From Rhodanobacter sp. FDAARGOS 1247 (lineage in GTDB: Bacteria > Pseudomonadota > Gammaproteobacteria > Xanthomonadales > Rhodanobacteraceae), in contig NZ_CP069535.1 in NCBI RefSeq assembly GCF_016889805.1, positions 3,596,001-3,660,000 of the forward strand: DNA of 64,000 nt. The letters run 5' to 3'. The position numbers and the translations under genes were made by a program. The notes beneath the pieces are model-generated. The model saw only the letters and a list, made by a program, of their open reading frames with translations. It did no database searches and had not been told where the DNA came from. Positions 35,015 through 42,816 of the stretch are shown here, piece by piece (positions within the stretch are counted from its first letter, which is position 1; each line of letters opens with the position of its first letter).

Positions 35015-35048
35015 CGCGCCGACCTTCAAACGTCGGCGCGCTGGTTTT
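35015..35048 (+). terminator. rho-independent terminator after cytochrome c4
   Basis: A 9-bp perfect stem, CGCGCCGAC with its complement, and an 8-nt loop are followed by CTGGTTTTCG. Confidence 0.75.
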
Positions 35049-35072
35049 CGCGCCCCACTTTCGAGGTCTGCC

Positions 35073-35951
35073 ATGTTGAAGCGTCTGCCGTTCCTGTGTG
35101 CCGCCCTGCTCGCGCTTGCCGCCTGCAGCCATGACAGCAACAGCGGCAGCCCCGCCGCCGAGGCCAGCGCTCCGGCCGTCACCAGCACGGCGCCGGCCAG
35201 CGCCGTGAGCAGCCCCGCCACGGCCGCGGCCGCCAGCACCGCCGCGGCGCCCGCCAGCAGTGCGACCGTCGCGCCGGCCCAGGCTCCCGCCGAAGCGGCA
35301 ACGCCGGCGGTGGCCGCCGCGCCGTTCGTGGACACCGGCAAGTGGGTCGAGGGCAAGAACTACTTCCGCATCGATCCGGCGCAGCCGACCAGCCACCCCG
35401 GCAAGATCGAGGTGACCGAGGTGTTCTCCTACGGCTGCCCCGCCTGCAACGCCTTCCATTCCACCGTCGACCGCATCGCCAAGAGCCTGCCGTCGGACGC
35501 GGTGATGAACTATCTCGCTGCCTCGTTCCGTCCCGACGAAAACTGGCCGATGTACCAGCGCGCGTTCTACACCGCGCAGGCGCTGGGCGTGGTCGACAAG
35601 AGCCACGACGCGATGTACGACGCGGTGTGGAAGAGCAAGGAACTGTCGACCTACAACGCCACCTCGAGCGGGCTGAAGCCGCACGAGGCGTGGCCCACGA
35701 TCGAGGACGCGGCGAAGTTCTACGCCAAGTACGGCGTCGACCCGAAGGAATTCGTCGCCGTCGCCAACTCGTTCAGCGTCAACACCCAGATGAAGCGCGC
35801 CGACGACCTGATGAAGGCCTACGGCGTGGACAGCACGCCGACCATGATCGTCAACGGCAAATACCGCTTCACGGCGAATTCCGCGGGCGGTTACGCACAG
35901 TCGATCGAGCTGACCCTGTGGCTGGTGTCGAAGGAAGCGGCCGGCAAGTAG
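35073..35951 (+). CDS. DsbA-family thiol:disulfide oxidoreductase, lipoprotein with Ala/Pro/Ser linker
   Basis: A 292-aa periplasmic thioredoxin-fold protein. The signal peptide ends ALAACSH with Cys18 as lipidation site. Residues 20-85 are an Ala/Ser/Pro/Thr linker, long enough to let the domain reach across the periplasm. The DsbA domain begins near KWVEGKNYF, has active site GCPACNAF (Cys122, Cys125) and the cis-Pro loop DSTPTMIVNGKYR. The CPAC dipeptide differs from the CPHC of classic DsbA. A paralogue follows directly; both probably form disulfides in secreted proteins. Confidence 0.9.
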   Translation: MLKRLPFLCAALLALAACSHDSNSGSPAAEASAPAVTSTAPASAVSSPATAAAASTAAAPASSATVAPAQAPAEAATPAVAAAPFVDTGKWVEGKNYFRIDPAQPTSHPGKIEVTEVFSYGCPACNAFHSTVDRIAKSLPSDAVMNYLAASFRPDENWPMYQRAFYTAQALGVVDKSHDAMYDAVWKSKELSTYNATSSGLKPHEAWPTIEDAAKFYAKYGVDPKEFVAVANSFSVNTQMKRADDLMKAYGVDSTPTMIVNGKYRFTANSAGGYAQSIELTLWLVSKEAAGK

Positions 35952-36007
35952 GCGCTTCGGTTAAGCTGGTCAGCCGGCATCCCCACCGCATTCGAGCGAA
36001 GAAACCC

Positions 36008-36658
36008 ATGTTCCAGCGATTCGCCTGTTCCCGCGTCCTGATCCTGCTTGCCGGCCTGCTGCTGGCCACCGCCTGCACCGCGAAATCCGGTGCGGTGGAC
36101 CCGTACACCGACGGCGCCGAGTACGTCACCCTGCCCGCCCCGCACCAGCGCTACAGCAGCGAGGGCAAGGTGGAAGTGGTCGAGGTGTTCTCGTATGGCT
36201 GCATCCATTGCGCCCACTTCGCGCCGGTGGCCGATGCACTGGCCAAACAGTTCCCCAAGGGCGTGGAGTTCAAGCTGCTGCCGGCGCCGTTCAGTGCCGA
36301 ATGGGTGCCGTTTGCCCGGGCGTTCTACGCGGCCAAGCAGCTGGGCGTGCTGGATCGCACGCACCTGGCCCTGTTCCAGGCGAAGTTCGAACAGCACTAT
36401 CCGATCAACTCGATGAACGAACTGGCCGACTTCTACGCCCGCGCGGGTGTCGATCGCGCCGCGTTCATGCAGGCGGCCACGTCGACCCAGACCACCGACC
36501 AGATGAAGAGCGACCTCGCCCTGATCCAGAAGTGGCAGGTCGATGGCACGCCGACCATCGTGATCAACGGCAAGTACCGCGTCGCCGCGGTGCACTCCTA
36601 TGACGAGATGGTCGCCGTCACGCAGTGGCTGGTGAAGCGCGAGCTGGCCGGCAAGTAA
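36008..36658 (+). CDS. DsbA-family thiol:disulfide oxidoreductase
   Basis: A 216-aa protein with an N-terminal signal or anchor (RVLILLAGLLLATACT); the lipobox is marginal, so lipidation at Cys23 is uncertain. The DsbA domain has active site YGCIHCAHF (Cys65, Cys68) and cis-Pro loop DGTPTIVINGKYRV. It is 56 bp downstream of the lipoprotein paralogue and clearly a tandem duplicate: both contain FSYGC, RAFY and NGKYR. CIHC and CPAC differ in the residues that set redox potential, which suggests divided roles. Confidence 0.92.
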   Translation: MFQRFACSRVLILLAGLLLATACTAKSGAVDPYTDGAEYVTLPAPHQRYSSEGKVEVVEVFSYGCIHCAHFAPVADALAKQFPKGVEFKLLPAPFSAEWVPFARAFYAAKQLGVLDRTHLALFQAKFEQHYPINSMNELADFYARAGVDRAAFMQAATSTQTTDQMKSDLALIQKWQVDGTPTIVINGKYRVAAVHSYDEMVAVTQWLVKRELAGK

Positions 36659-36771
36659 TCGCCGGGTTCCCCGGCGGCTGGCGTGGCATTCACACCGGAT
36701 GGATCATGCTAGCCGTCATCTCGGCGCATGAACCCATGCGCCGGCTTCCCCTTTTCGCGTAGTGGCCCGCC

Positions 36772-37581
36772 ATGACTCGCGCCTCCGTTTCCACCGCCCC
36801 TGCCGAGCGCCACCTGCGCCTGCTGAGCTGCAACATCCTGGCCGGCGCCAGCGTGCAGCGCTATCGCCAGTACGTGACGCGCAGCCTCAGTGCGGTGCTG
36901 CCCGGGCGCAGCAAGATGGACAACCTCGACCGGCTCGCCGAAGTGCTGGCGCAGTTCGACGTGGTCGGCCTGCAGGAAGCCGATGCGGGCAGCCTGCGTT
37001 CGGGTTTCCTCAACCAGACCCGCTACCTCGCCGAAACCTCCGGTCTGCCGTTCTGGAGCCATCAGCCCAACCGGGCGATGGCGCGGCTGGCGCATTCGGC
37101 GAACGGGCTGATCAGCCGGCTCGAACCGCATTCGGTGACGGACTACCCGCTGCCCAGCCGCATCCCGGGCCGCGGCGCCCTGCTGGCCCAGTTCGGTGAA
37201 GGCGACAACGCGCTGGCGGTGATGATCGCCCACCTGTCGCTGAGCGCGCAGGCGCGCGCGCGCCAGCTGGGCTTCATCGCCGAGCTGCTGCAGGATTTCC
37301 CCCATGCGGTGCTGATGGGCGATCTCAACGCCGAGCCCGGCAGCGCCGAGATGAAGCATCTTTTCGCCAGGTCCACCTTGCAGCCGCCAGCCCAGCCCAC
37401 GCCCACCTTCCCCAGCTGGAAGCCGCGGCGGGCGCTGGATCACATCCTCACCTCGCCGGCGATCACGCTGGAGAAAACCTGGGCCTTGCCGCAGGCGTTC
37501 TCCGATCACCTGCCGCTGGCGGCGGAGATCCGCCTGCCGGCGCACGTCGGCGGCAAGGCCTCGGCGAAGCGCAGCCGATGA
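36772..37581 (+). CDS. endonuclease/exonuclease/phosphatase family protein
   Basis: A 269-aa metal-dependent EEP-fold hydrolase. Motifs: LLSCNILAG near residue 17, VVGLQEADAG (Glu metal ligand), IAHLSLS, LMGDLNAEPGS (Asp and Asn), RALDHILTS and the terminal SDHLPLAAEI (Asp-His). No signal peptide is seen, so it is probably cytosolic. The family includes exonuclease III, sphingomyelinases and phosphodiesterases; the substrate cannot be read from sequence. The stop overlaps the start of the next small gene (ATGA). Confidence 0.85.
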   Translation: MTRASVSTAPAERHLRLLSCNILAGASVQRYRQYVTRSLSAVLPGRSKMDNLDRLAEVLAQFDVVGLQEADAGSLRSGFLNQTRYLAETSGLPFWSHQPNRAMARLAHSANGLISRLEPHSVTDYPLPSRIPGRGALLAQFGEGDNALAVMIAHLSLSAQARARQLGFIAELLQDFPHAVLMGDLNAEPGSAEMKHLFARSTLQPPAQPTPTFPSWKPRRALDHILTSPAITLEKTWALPQAFSDHLPLAAEIRLPAHVGGKASAKRSR

Positions 37582-37994
37582 CGTCGAACCGATGGCGACT
37601 GGCCTGGCCATGGCTGGCCCTGCTGCTGGTGGCGCTGCTCGGCGCGTGGTTGCGCTATGGCGTGGTCGAGCCCGGCTCGATGGCGCAGCAATGCGGCGCC
37701 GGCCACGCACCGTGGTGGTGCCCGTGGCGGCAACGGCTGGTGCTGGGTTTCCTGCACAACGTGTATGGCATCGCGGCGCTGATCGCGACCGCGCTGGCGT
37801 TGGTGTGGAAGCGTCCGTGGCTGGCCTGGCTGGCCGCCGCCCTGGGCATCGTGGCGCTGCAGCTGTACTGCTTCGAGAGCGGCGCGCTGGCTGCGCTGAT
37901 CGGCTGCCTACGCCTGATCAGGCTGCAGGCGGACGGCCTGCCGCCACGCCGACCACACCGGCACGACCAGCAGCAGGTTCACACCCAGCCATAG
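37578..37994 (+). CDS. small membrane protein, 138 aa
   Basis: Three hydrophobic segments (WLALLLVALLGAWLRYGVV, NVYGIAALIATALALVW and WLAWLAAALGIVALQLYCF) with a CGAGHAPWWCPW loop carrying two Cys. The C-terminus is a His/Arg/Gln-rich tail. It overlaps the upstream EEP gene by 4 bases, so translation is coupled. The last 87 bp overlap the 3' end of the convergent GH17 gene. I recognise no named family. Confidence 0.65.
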   Translation: MTSNRWRLAWPWLALLLVALLGAWLRYGVVEPGSMAQQCGAGHAPWWCPWRQRLVLGFLHNVYGIAALIATALALVWKRPWLAWLAAALGIVALQLYCFESGALAALIGCLRLIRLQADGLPPRRPHRHDQQQVHTQP

Positions 37995-39503
37995 CCAAGC
38001 CACATACGTGAGGCCGGATTCCTGCAGCAGCACCAGCGCCGCCGGCAAGGGCAGCACGCAGGCCAGGAAGCGCTCCTCCAGCAACGGCATCAGCGGCGCG
38101 CGACGATCGGACAGCCAGCCGGACAGCGCGTAGCCGGCGCAGGGCAACAGGAACAGGCCCAGCGGAAAATCCCGGTAGCGCCCGTCGACCACCAGCAACA
38201 GGCCATAGAAGGCCAGCGCGAACAGCCAGCCCAGTCGCCACCACGGCCGCGGCAGCGGCGGCGTCATCCCGCACAGGCGCGCGGCGATCCAGCGCGCCAG
38301 GCGCAGCGCGGTAAGCAGCGCCAGCACGCAGGCGCCCAGCGACACCGTCCATTCCCACGCGTCGCGACAGGCGTACCACATCTGCCGGAACTGCCAGGCC
38401 AGCGCGCCGCCGCTGGCCGCGCCGGCCAGCGTCAGGGCCAGCCAGCCACGCGCTCCGCGCCAGCGACGACGCCACGCACCGACCAGCAGGAACACGCCGG
38501 CGCCGGCCACGCCGGCCAGCCAGCCCGCCCACCAGTGCGGCTCTTCCACCACCGGCCCCTGCATCGCGAACTTCGGCCGCGCCTGCGCATCGAAGATGCC
38601 CCAGTAGCCGCCCACGGTGCCTTCCTGGGCACGTTTCCACGGCTGGTCGAACGCTTCGATCACGTTGTACGGCATGTGCACGGTGGCCGCGTAGCGCAGG
38701 AATTCGCGCAGGTAGCGGGCCTCGTTGACCACGCTGGCGCTGGCCGCCTGGCGCGGGCGGCCAGCGCTGGGCCAGCCGGTCTCGCCGATCATCACGGCGC
38801 GGCCGGGAAACGCCTGCTGCACCTTCGCATAGACGTCGGCCACATGCTGCACCGCCCGCTCGGGTGACACCGGCTGGTCTTCCCAGTACGGCAGGATGTG
38901 GATGGTCAGGTAGTCCACCGAGCCGGCCAGCTCGGGATGGCGCAACCAGAACTCCCACACGTCGGCGTAGGTCACCGGCACCGTGACCGCCTCGCGCACC
39001 TGTTTCAGATAGACGGCCAACTGGCTGGCCGGCAGATCGCCACGCAACAGCACCTCGTTGCCCACGATCACCCCGCGCAGCACCTGCGGATACTTGTTTG
39101 CAGTGGCGATGCCCAGCCGCACCTGCTCGGCGTTCGCCTTCGCGTCGCCGCCCAGCCAGATGCCCATCAGCACCTTCATGCCATGGCGTTCGGCGATCGC
39201 CGGCACCGCGCTCAGCCCCTGCCCTTGCGAATACGTGCGCACGCAATCGAAGCGCTGCGACAACGCGGCAAGATCGGCATCGATGCGCTCGGCGCTGATG
39301 TGCGCCGTCGGGTCCAGTGGCGTCTCGCCGGCACGACGAAACGGCGCATACGACACGCAGGCGATGCGCGCCGACGGCGCATCCGGCAAGGCCACCGGTC
39401 GACCGATCGCCCACCACCACCACGCGGCGGCCAGTGCCATCACCACCAGCGCGAGCCACGCCGGCCAGACGCGACGGAAAACAGGCGAAGCAGCTGGCGA
39501 CAT
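37908..39503 (-). CDS. membrane protein with GH17 (beta-1,3-glucanase-like) catalytic domain
   Basis: A 531-aa protein. An N-terminal helix (AWLALVVMALAAAWWWWAIG) anchors a periplasmic GH17 barrel of about 280 residues with the acid/base Glu in GVIVGNEVLLRG and the nucleophile Glu in VMIGETGWPSAGRP. The C-terminal half holds six or more membrane helices. This architecture occurs in bacterial membrane GH17 proteins thought to trim or transglycosylate beta-glucans, such as cyclic or osmoregulated glucans. Start at ATG 39503 (MSPAASPVF); a longer frame to 39593 would overlap the upstream gap. Substrate inferred. Confidence 0.88.
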   Translation of the reverse strand: MSPAASPVFRRVWPAWLALVVMALAAAWWWWAIGRPVALPDAPSARIACVSYAPFRRAGETPLDPTAHISAERIDADLAALSQRFDCVRTYSQGQGLSAVPAIAERHGMKVLMGIWLGGDAKANAEQVRLGIATANKYPQVLRGVIVGNEVLLRGDLPASQLAVYLKQVREAVTVPVTYADVWEFWLRHPELAGSVDYLTIHILPYWEDQPVSPERAVQHVADVYAKVQQAFPGRAVMIGETGWPSAGRPRQAASASVVNEARYLREFLRYAATVHMPYNVIEAFDQPWKRAQEGTVGGYWGIFDAQARPKFAMQGPVVEEPHWWAGWLAGVAGAGVFLLVGAWRRRWRGARGWLALTLAGAASGGALAWQFRQMWYACRDAWEWTVSLGACVLALLTALRLARWIAARLCGMTPPLPRPWWRLGWLFALAFYGLLLVVDGRYRDFPLGLFLLPCAGYALSGWLSDRRAPLMPLLEERFLACVLPLPAALVLLQESGLTYVAWLWLGVNLLLVVPVWSAWRQAVRLQPDQA

Positions 39504-39629
39504 GCCGATCCCGGTAAAGGCGTGGATGAAGCGCGACAGCTTAACAGGGCCCACCGCGCACTCACCGAATGCCGACAAGTTGAAACGGGCCATCCACTAC
39601 ACTGGCCGCGATCCACCGCAGGAGTTGTC

Positions 39630-41675
39630 ATGTTTTCATTCGCTTCGTCGCGGCGCGTGCCGCTGGCCTGGCTGGCGCTGGCCGGCGCCTGGCTGCTCAC
39701 CGGCTCGACCGCACTGGCCGCCACGCCCGACGCCGCGCAACGCGTCGCCTTCAAGCAGGCGTACGCCGTCGCCCAGCAGGGCGGCGACGGCTGGCGCCAG
39801 TTTGCCGGCAACCTGCACGACTACCCCTTGTATCCGTACCTGGCTGCGGCGGCGCTGCAGCACGACATCCAGCAGGTCGACCGCGCCAGCGTGGAAGCCT
39901 ATCTCGCGCAGTATCCGGACTGGATACCCGCGGCCGACCTGCGCCGCGCGTTCCTGCTGGAGCTGGCGCGCCGGCAGGACTGGAGCGGCTTTCTTGCGCT
40001 GTACCAGCCCGGCCTCGGCGACACGCTCAGCTGCGACGCGCTGCAGGCGAAACTCGCCGGCGGCGGCAAGCTGGATTTCCAGCGCGACCTGGCCGAACTG
40101 TGGACCCGCGCCAACCTGCCCGGTGCCTGCGATCCGGTGCTCGACGCCGCGCACGACCAGGGCCTGCTCACCGACGCACGGCTGTGGACACGGATCGATC
40201 GCGCGGCCGACGCCGGCCAGGCCGGCACCATCGCCAGCCTGGCCAGCTGGCTGCCTGCCAGCGAACAGCCCGCCGCGCAGCAACTGGCCACCGCGCTGCG
40301 TGATCCGGCTGCCGCGGTCGCTGACGCGAAGAACTGGCCCGACGGCACGCGCCAGCGCCACGCCGTCACGCTGGCGCTGACCCGGCTGGCCCGACGCCAG
40401 AGCGACAGCGCCGACGCCGCGTGGCAGCAGCTGCAATCGCGCTTCACGCTGAGCGAGGCCCAGCGCAACCGCATCCTGCAGACCCTGGCGCTGTTCCGCG
40501 CCACCGACTTCGACGACGATGCCCTGGCCCGGCTGATCGCGCTGCCCGCCGCCGCGCAGACCGACAGCACCCGCGAATGGCGCGTGCGCGTGGCGCTGGC
40601 CCGGCAGGACTGGAGCGCGGCGCTGGCGGGCATCGAGGCGATGCCTGCCAGCCAGCAGCAGGATGGCGAATGGCAATACTTCCGCGGCCGCGCGCTGGCC
40701 GCGCTGGGCCGCGCCGACGAAGCCCGGCGGCAGTTCGCCGAGCAGGCCGACCAGCCGACCTTCTTCGGCTTCATGTCGGCGGACCGGCTCGACCAGCCGT
40801 ACGCGATCTGCCCGCTGACCCTGGCCGACGACCCGCAGCGCGAACAGCAGCTGCTGGCGATGCCGGGGCTGGTGCGCGCGTTCGAGCTGTACGCGGTGGA
40901 CCTGCCGAAACTGGCCCGGCGCGAATGGACACGCGCCCTGCAGGGCAGCGACGTGGCCACGCAGAGGATCGCCGCCGACATGGCCAACCGCCGCGGCTGG
41001 TACGACCGCGCCGTATTCACCCTGAGCAGCGGCGATGCCCTGCGCCTGTATGACCTGCGCTTCCCGCTGGCCAGCCAGGACGGCCTGGTGCCGCAGGCCG
41101 AGCAGGCCGGCATCGAACCGGCCTGGGCCTACGGCATCCTGCGCGCGGAAAGCGCGTGGATGAGCGACGCGCATTCCGGCGCCGATGCGCGCGGCCTGAT
41201 GCAGTTACTGCCGGAGACCGCCGCGCTGGTGGCCAGGCGCAACGGACTGGACTGGGCCGGCGGCGACAGCCTGTACGACCCGGCCACCAACATCGCGCTG
41301 GGCACCCGTTACCTGGCGCAGATGGCGGCGCGCTTCAACGGCTCGCCATGGCTGGCCAGCGCCGCCTACAACGCCGGCCCGAACAAGGTCGACCAGTGGC
41401 TGGCCGCCCGCGGCACCCTGCCCACCGATCTGTTCGTGGCCAGCATTCCCTACAAGGAAACCCGCGAGTACGTGGCCCGAGTGATGGCCTTCAGCGTGAT
41501 CTACGACTGGCGTCTGGACGGCCATACGGTGGTGCCGCTGGCCACCCGCATGGAGGCGATCGGCCAGCCCTACAGCCTGCCCGGCAATGGCACGCCACGC
41601 CGCGAAGTAAGCTGCCCGGCGCCGACCACCGCGCCGACGACGGCCCCGGCCAGCGCCGCCAGCGTTTCTCGCTGA
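39630..41675 (+). CDS. slt: soluble lytic murein transglycosylase (Slt70-like)
   Basis: A 681-aa periplasmic enzyme that cleaves peptidoglycan with formation of 1,6-anhydro-muramic ends. ATG 39630 has AGGAG six bases upstream. Signal peptide about residues 1-30. Residues 30-480 form the alpha-superhelical U and L domains. The catalytic SLT domain follows: catalytic Glu in YGILRAESAWMSDAHSGADA, then ARGLMQLLPETA, ALGTRYLAQM and ASAAYNAGPNKV. A Pro/Thr/Ala tail ends the protein. It is divergent from the GH17 membrane protein. Confidence 0.95.
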   Translation: MFSFASSRRVPLAWLALAGAWLLTGSTALAATPDAAQRVAFKQAYAVAQQGGDGWRQFAGNLHDYPLYPYLAAAALQHDIQQVDRASVEAYLAQYPDWIPAADLRRAFLLELARRQDWSGFLALYQPGLGDTLSCDALQAKLAGGGKLDFQRDLAELWTRANLPGACDPVLDAAHDQGLLTDARLWTRIDRAADAGQAGTIASLASWLPASEQPAAQQLATALRDPAAAVADAKNWPDGTRQRHAVTLALTRLARRQSDSADAAWQQLQSRFTLSEAQRNRILQTLALFRATDFDDDALARLIALPAAAQTDSTREWRVRVALARQDWSAALAGIEAMPASQQQDGEWQYFRGRALAALGRADEARRQFAEQADQPTFFGFMSADRLDQPYAICPLTLADDPQREQQLLAMPGLVRAFELYAVDLPKLARREWTRALQGSDVATQRIAADMANRRGWYDRAVFTLSSGDALRLYDLRFPLASQDGLVPQAEQAGIEPAWAYGILRAESAWMSDAHSGADARGLMQLLPETAALVARRNGLDWAGGDSLYDPATNIALGTRYLAQMAARFNGSPWLASAAYNAGPNKVDQWLAARGTLPTDLFVASIPYKETREYVARVMAFSVIYDWRLDGHTVVPLATRMEAIGQPYSLPGNGTPRREVSCPAPTTAPTTAPASAASVSR

Positions 41676-41712
41676 GCGATCTCCGCACCTGTTTCAGCAA
41701 GGAACGCCGCCC

Positions 41713-42651
41713 ATGGCCGCACAGCAACTCGTCATCCTCGGTGGCACCGGCTTCCTCGGCCAGCAGCTGGTCCCGCGACTGGCCGCCGACGGCCATCGCA
41801 TCGTGCTGCTCAGTCGCGATCGCGAGCGGCATCGCGCACTCGCCGTGCTGCCGGGCGTGAGCGTGCGCAACGCCGACATCTACGATGACGCCGTGCTGCG
41901 TCGCCAACTGGCAGGCGCCGATGCGGCCATCAACCTGGTCGGCATTCTCAACCAGGGTGGTCGACACAGCTTTCAGCGCACCCACGTCGAACTGACCCGG
42001 CGGCTGATCGCCGCCTGCCACGACAGCGGCGTCGGACGCCTGCACCAGATGAGTTCGCTGAAAGCCGGCCAGGGCCTGTCGCAATACCTGAAGACGCGCG
42101 GCGAAGCCGAAGCCTTGGTCAGGGCTTCGGCGCTGGACTGGACGATCTACCAGCCCAGCGTGATCTTCGGCCGCGGCGACGGCCTGGTCAGCCGCTTCGC
42201 CGCGCTGCTGCGGAACATGCCGGCGCTGCCGCTGGCGCGCGCGCAGTCGCGCCTGGCGCCGACCTGGGTCGGTGACGTGGCGGAGGCGATCGCCAGCTGC
42301 GTGAACCACGAGCGCCTGGGCCGGCAGCGCAGCTTCGAGTTGTACGGCCCCGACGTGCTCAGCCTGGGCGAGATCGTGCGCCGCATCCGCGATGCCGCGG
42401 GCCTGCGCACGCCGATCGTCGCCCTGCCCGACAGCCTCGGCCAGTTGCAGGCGCAGTTCGCCGAGCTGTTGCCGGGCAAGCCGTTTTCACTGGACAACTT
42501 CCGTTCGCTGCGCACCGATTCGGTGGGCAAGGTGGATGGCTACGCCGCCCTCGGCATCACGCCCCAGCCGCTGGCGCCGTGGCTGCCGGTGCTGCTGGGC
42601 GAACCGGCGCGGCAACGCCGGCTGGCCGCGGCGCGGTCGCTGCGGCGCTGA
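41713..42651 (+). CDS. NAD(P)-binding epimerase-like protein, complex I NDUFA9 type
   Basis: A 312-aa atypical short-chain dehydrogenase. The Rossmann dinucleotide motif ILGGTGFLGQQLV starts at residue 8, with IVLLSRDRERH as the cofactor-selecting strand end. The HQMSSLKAG and YLKTRGEAEALVR segments take the place of the SDR active site, with YxxxK weakened to YLKTR. That is typical of the NDUFA9/YwnB-type group annotated as complex I NDUFA9 subunit family. Preceded by AAGGA. It lies 37 bp after slt. The TGA is also the first bases of repeat copy 3. Confidence 0.85.
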   Translation: MAAQQLVILGGTGFLGQQLVPRLAADGHRIVLLSRDRERHRALAVLPGVSVRNADIYDDAVLRRQLAGADAAINLVGILNQGGRHSFQRTHVELTRRLIAACHDSGVGRLHQMSSLKAGQGLSQYLKTRGEAEALVRASALDWTIYQPSVIFGRGDGLVSRFAALLRNMPALPLARAQSRLAPTWVGDVAEAIASCVNHERLGRQRSFELYGPDVLSLGEIVRRIRDAAGLRTPIVALPDSLGQLQAQFAELLPGKPFSLDNFRSLRTDSVGKVDGYAALGITPQPLAPWLPVLLGEPARQRRLAAARSLRR

Positions 42652-42799
42652 GAGGTTTTCAACCTCTCAGGTCGGCCAGGCATGGTCGACCGCGAATCGG
42701 TCGCCCAAGTGGCTGACTCGCGTTAGCCCGTTCAAGCATGCATCGGACGCGCGATGGAAGAAAACCGCAGGAAGTGGTTTTTCTTCACGGACTCCGGGA
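42649..42799 (+). repeat. five-hairpin interspersed repeat, copy 3 (diverged)
   Basis: The most diverged copy keeps all five stems. Stem 1 is a perfect GAGAGGTT/AACCTCTC around TTC. Stem 2 is GTCGGCCA with TGGTCGAC, 8 bp including one G-T pair. Stem 3 is TCGGTCGC with GTGGCTGA, with wobbles. Stem 4 is reduced to 7 of 8 pairs. Stem 5 is GAAGAAAACC with GGTTTTTCTTC, where a G-C of copy 1 has become A-T. It occupies the gap between the NDUFA9-like gene and the convergent sulfotransferase-like gene. Confidence 0.75.
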
Positions 42800-42816
42800 A
42801 GTCGCTGCTCACCGAT

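Noticed and set aside
36660-36676. CGCCGGG/CCCGGCG hairpin after the second DsbA gene as a terminator
   Set aside because: The short GC stem with a 3-nt loop lacks a T-tract; too common in this base composition to annotate.
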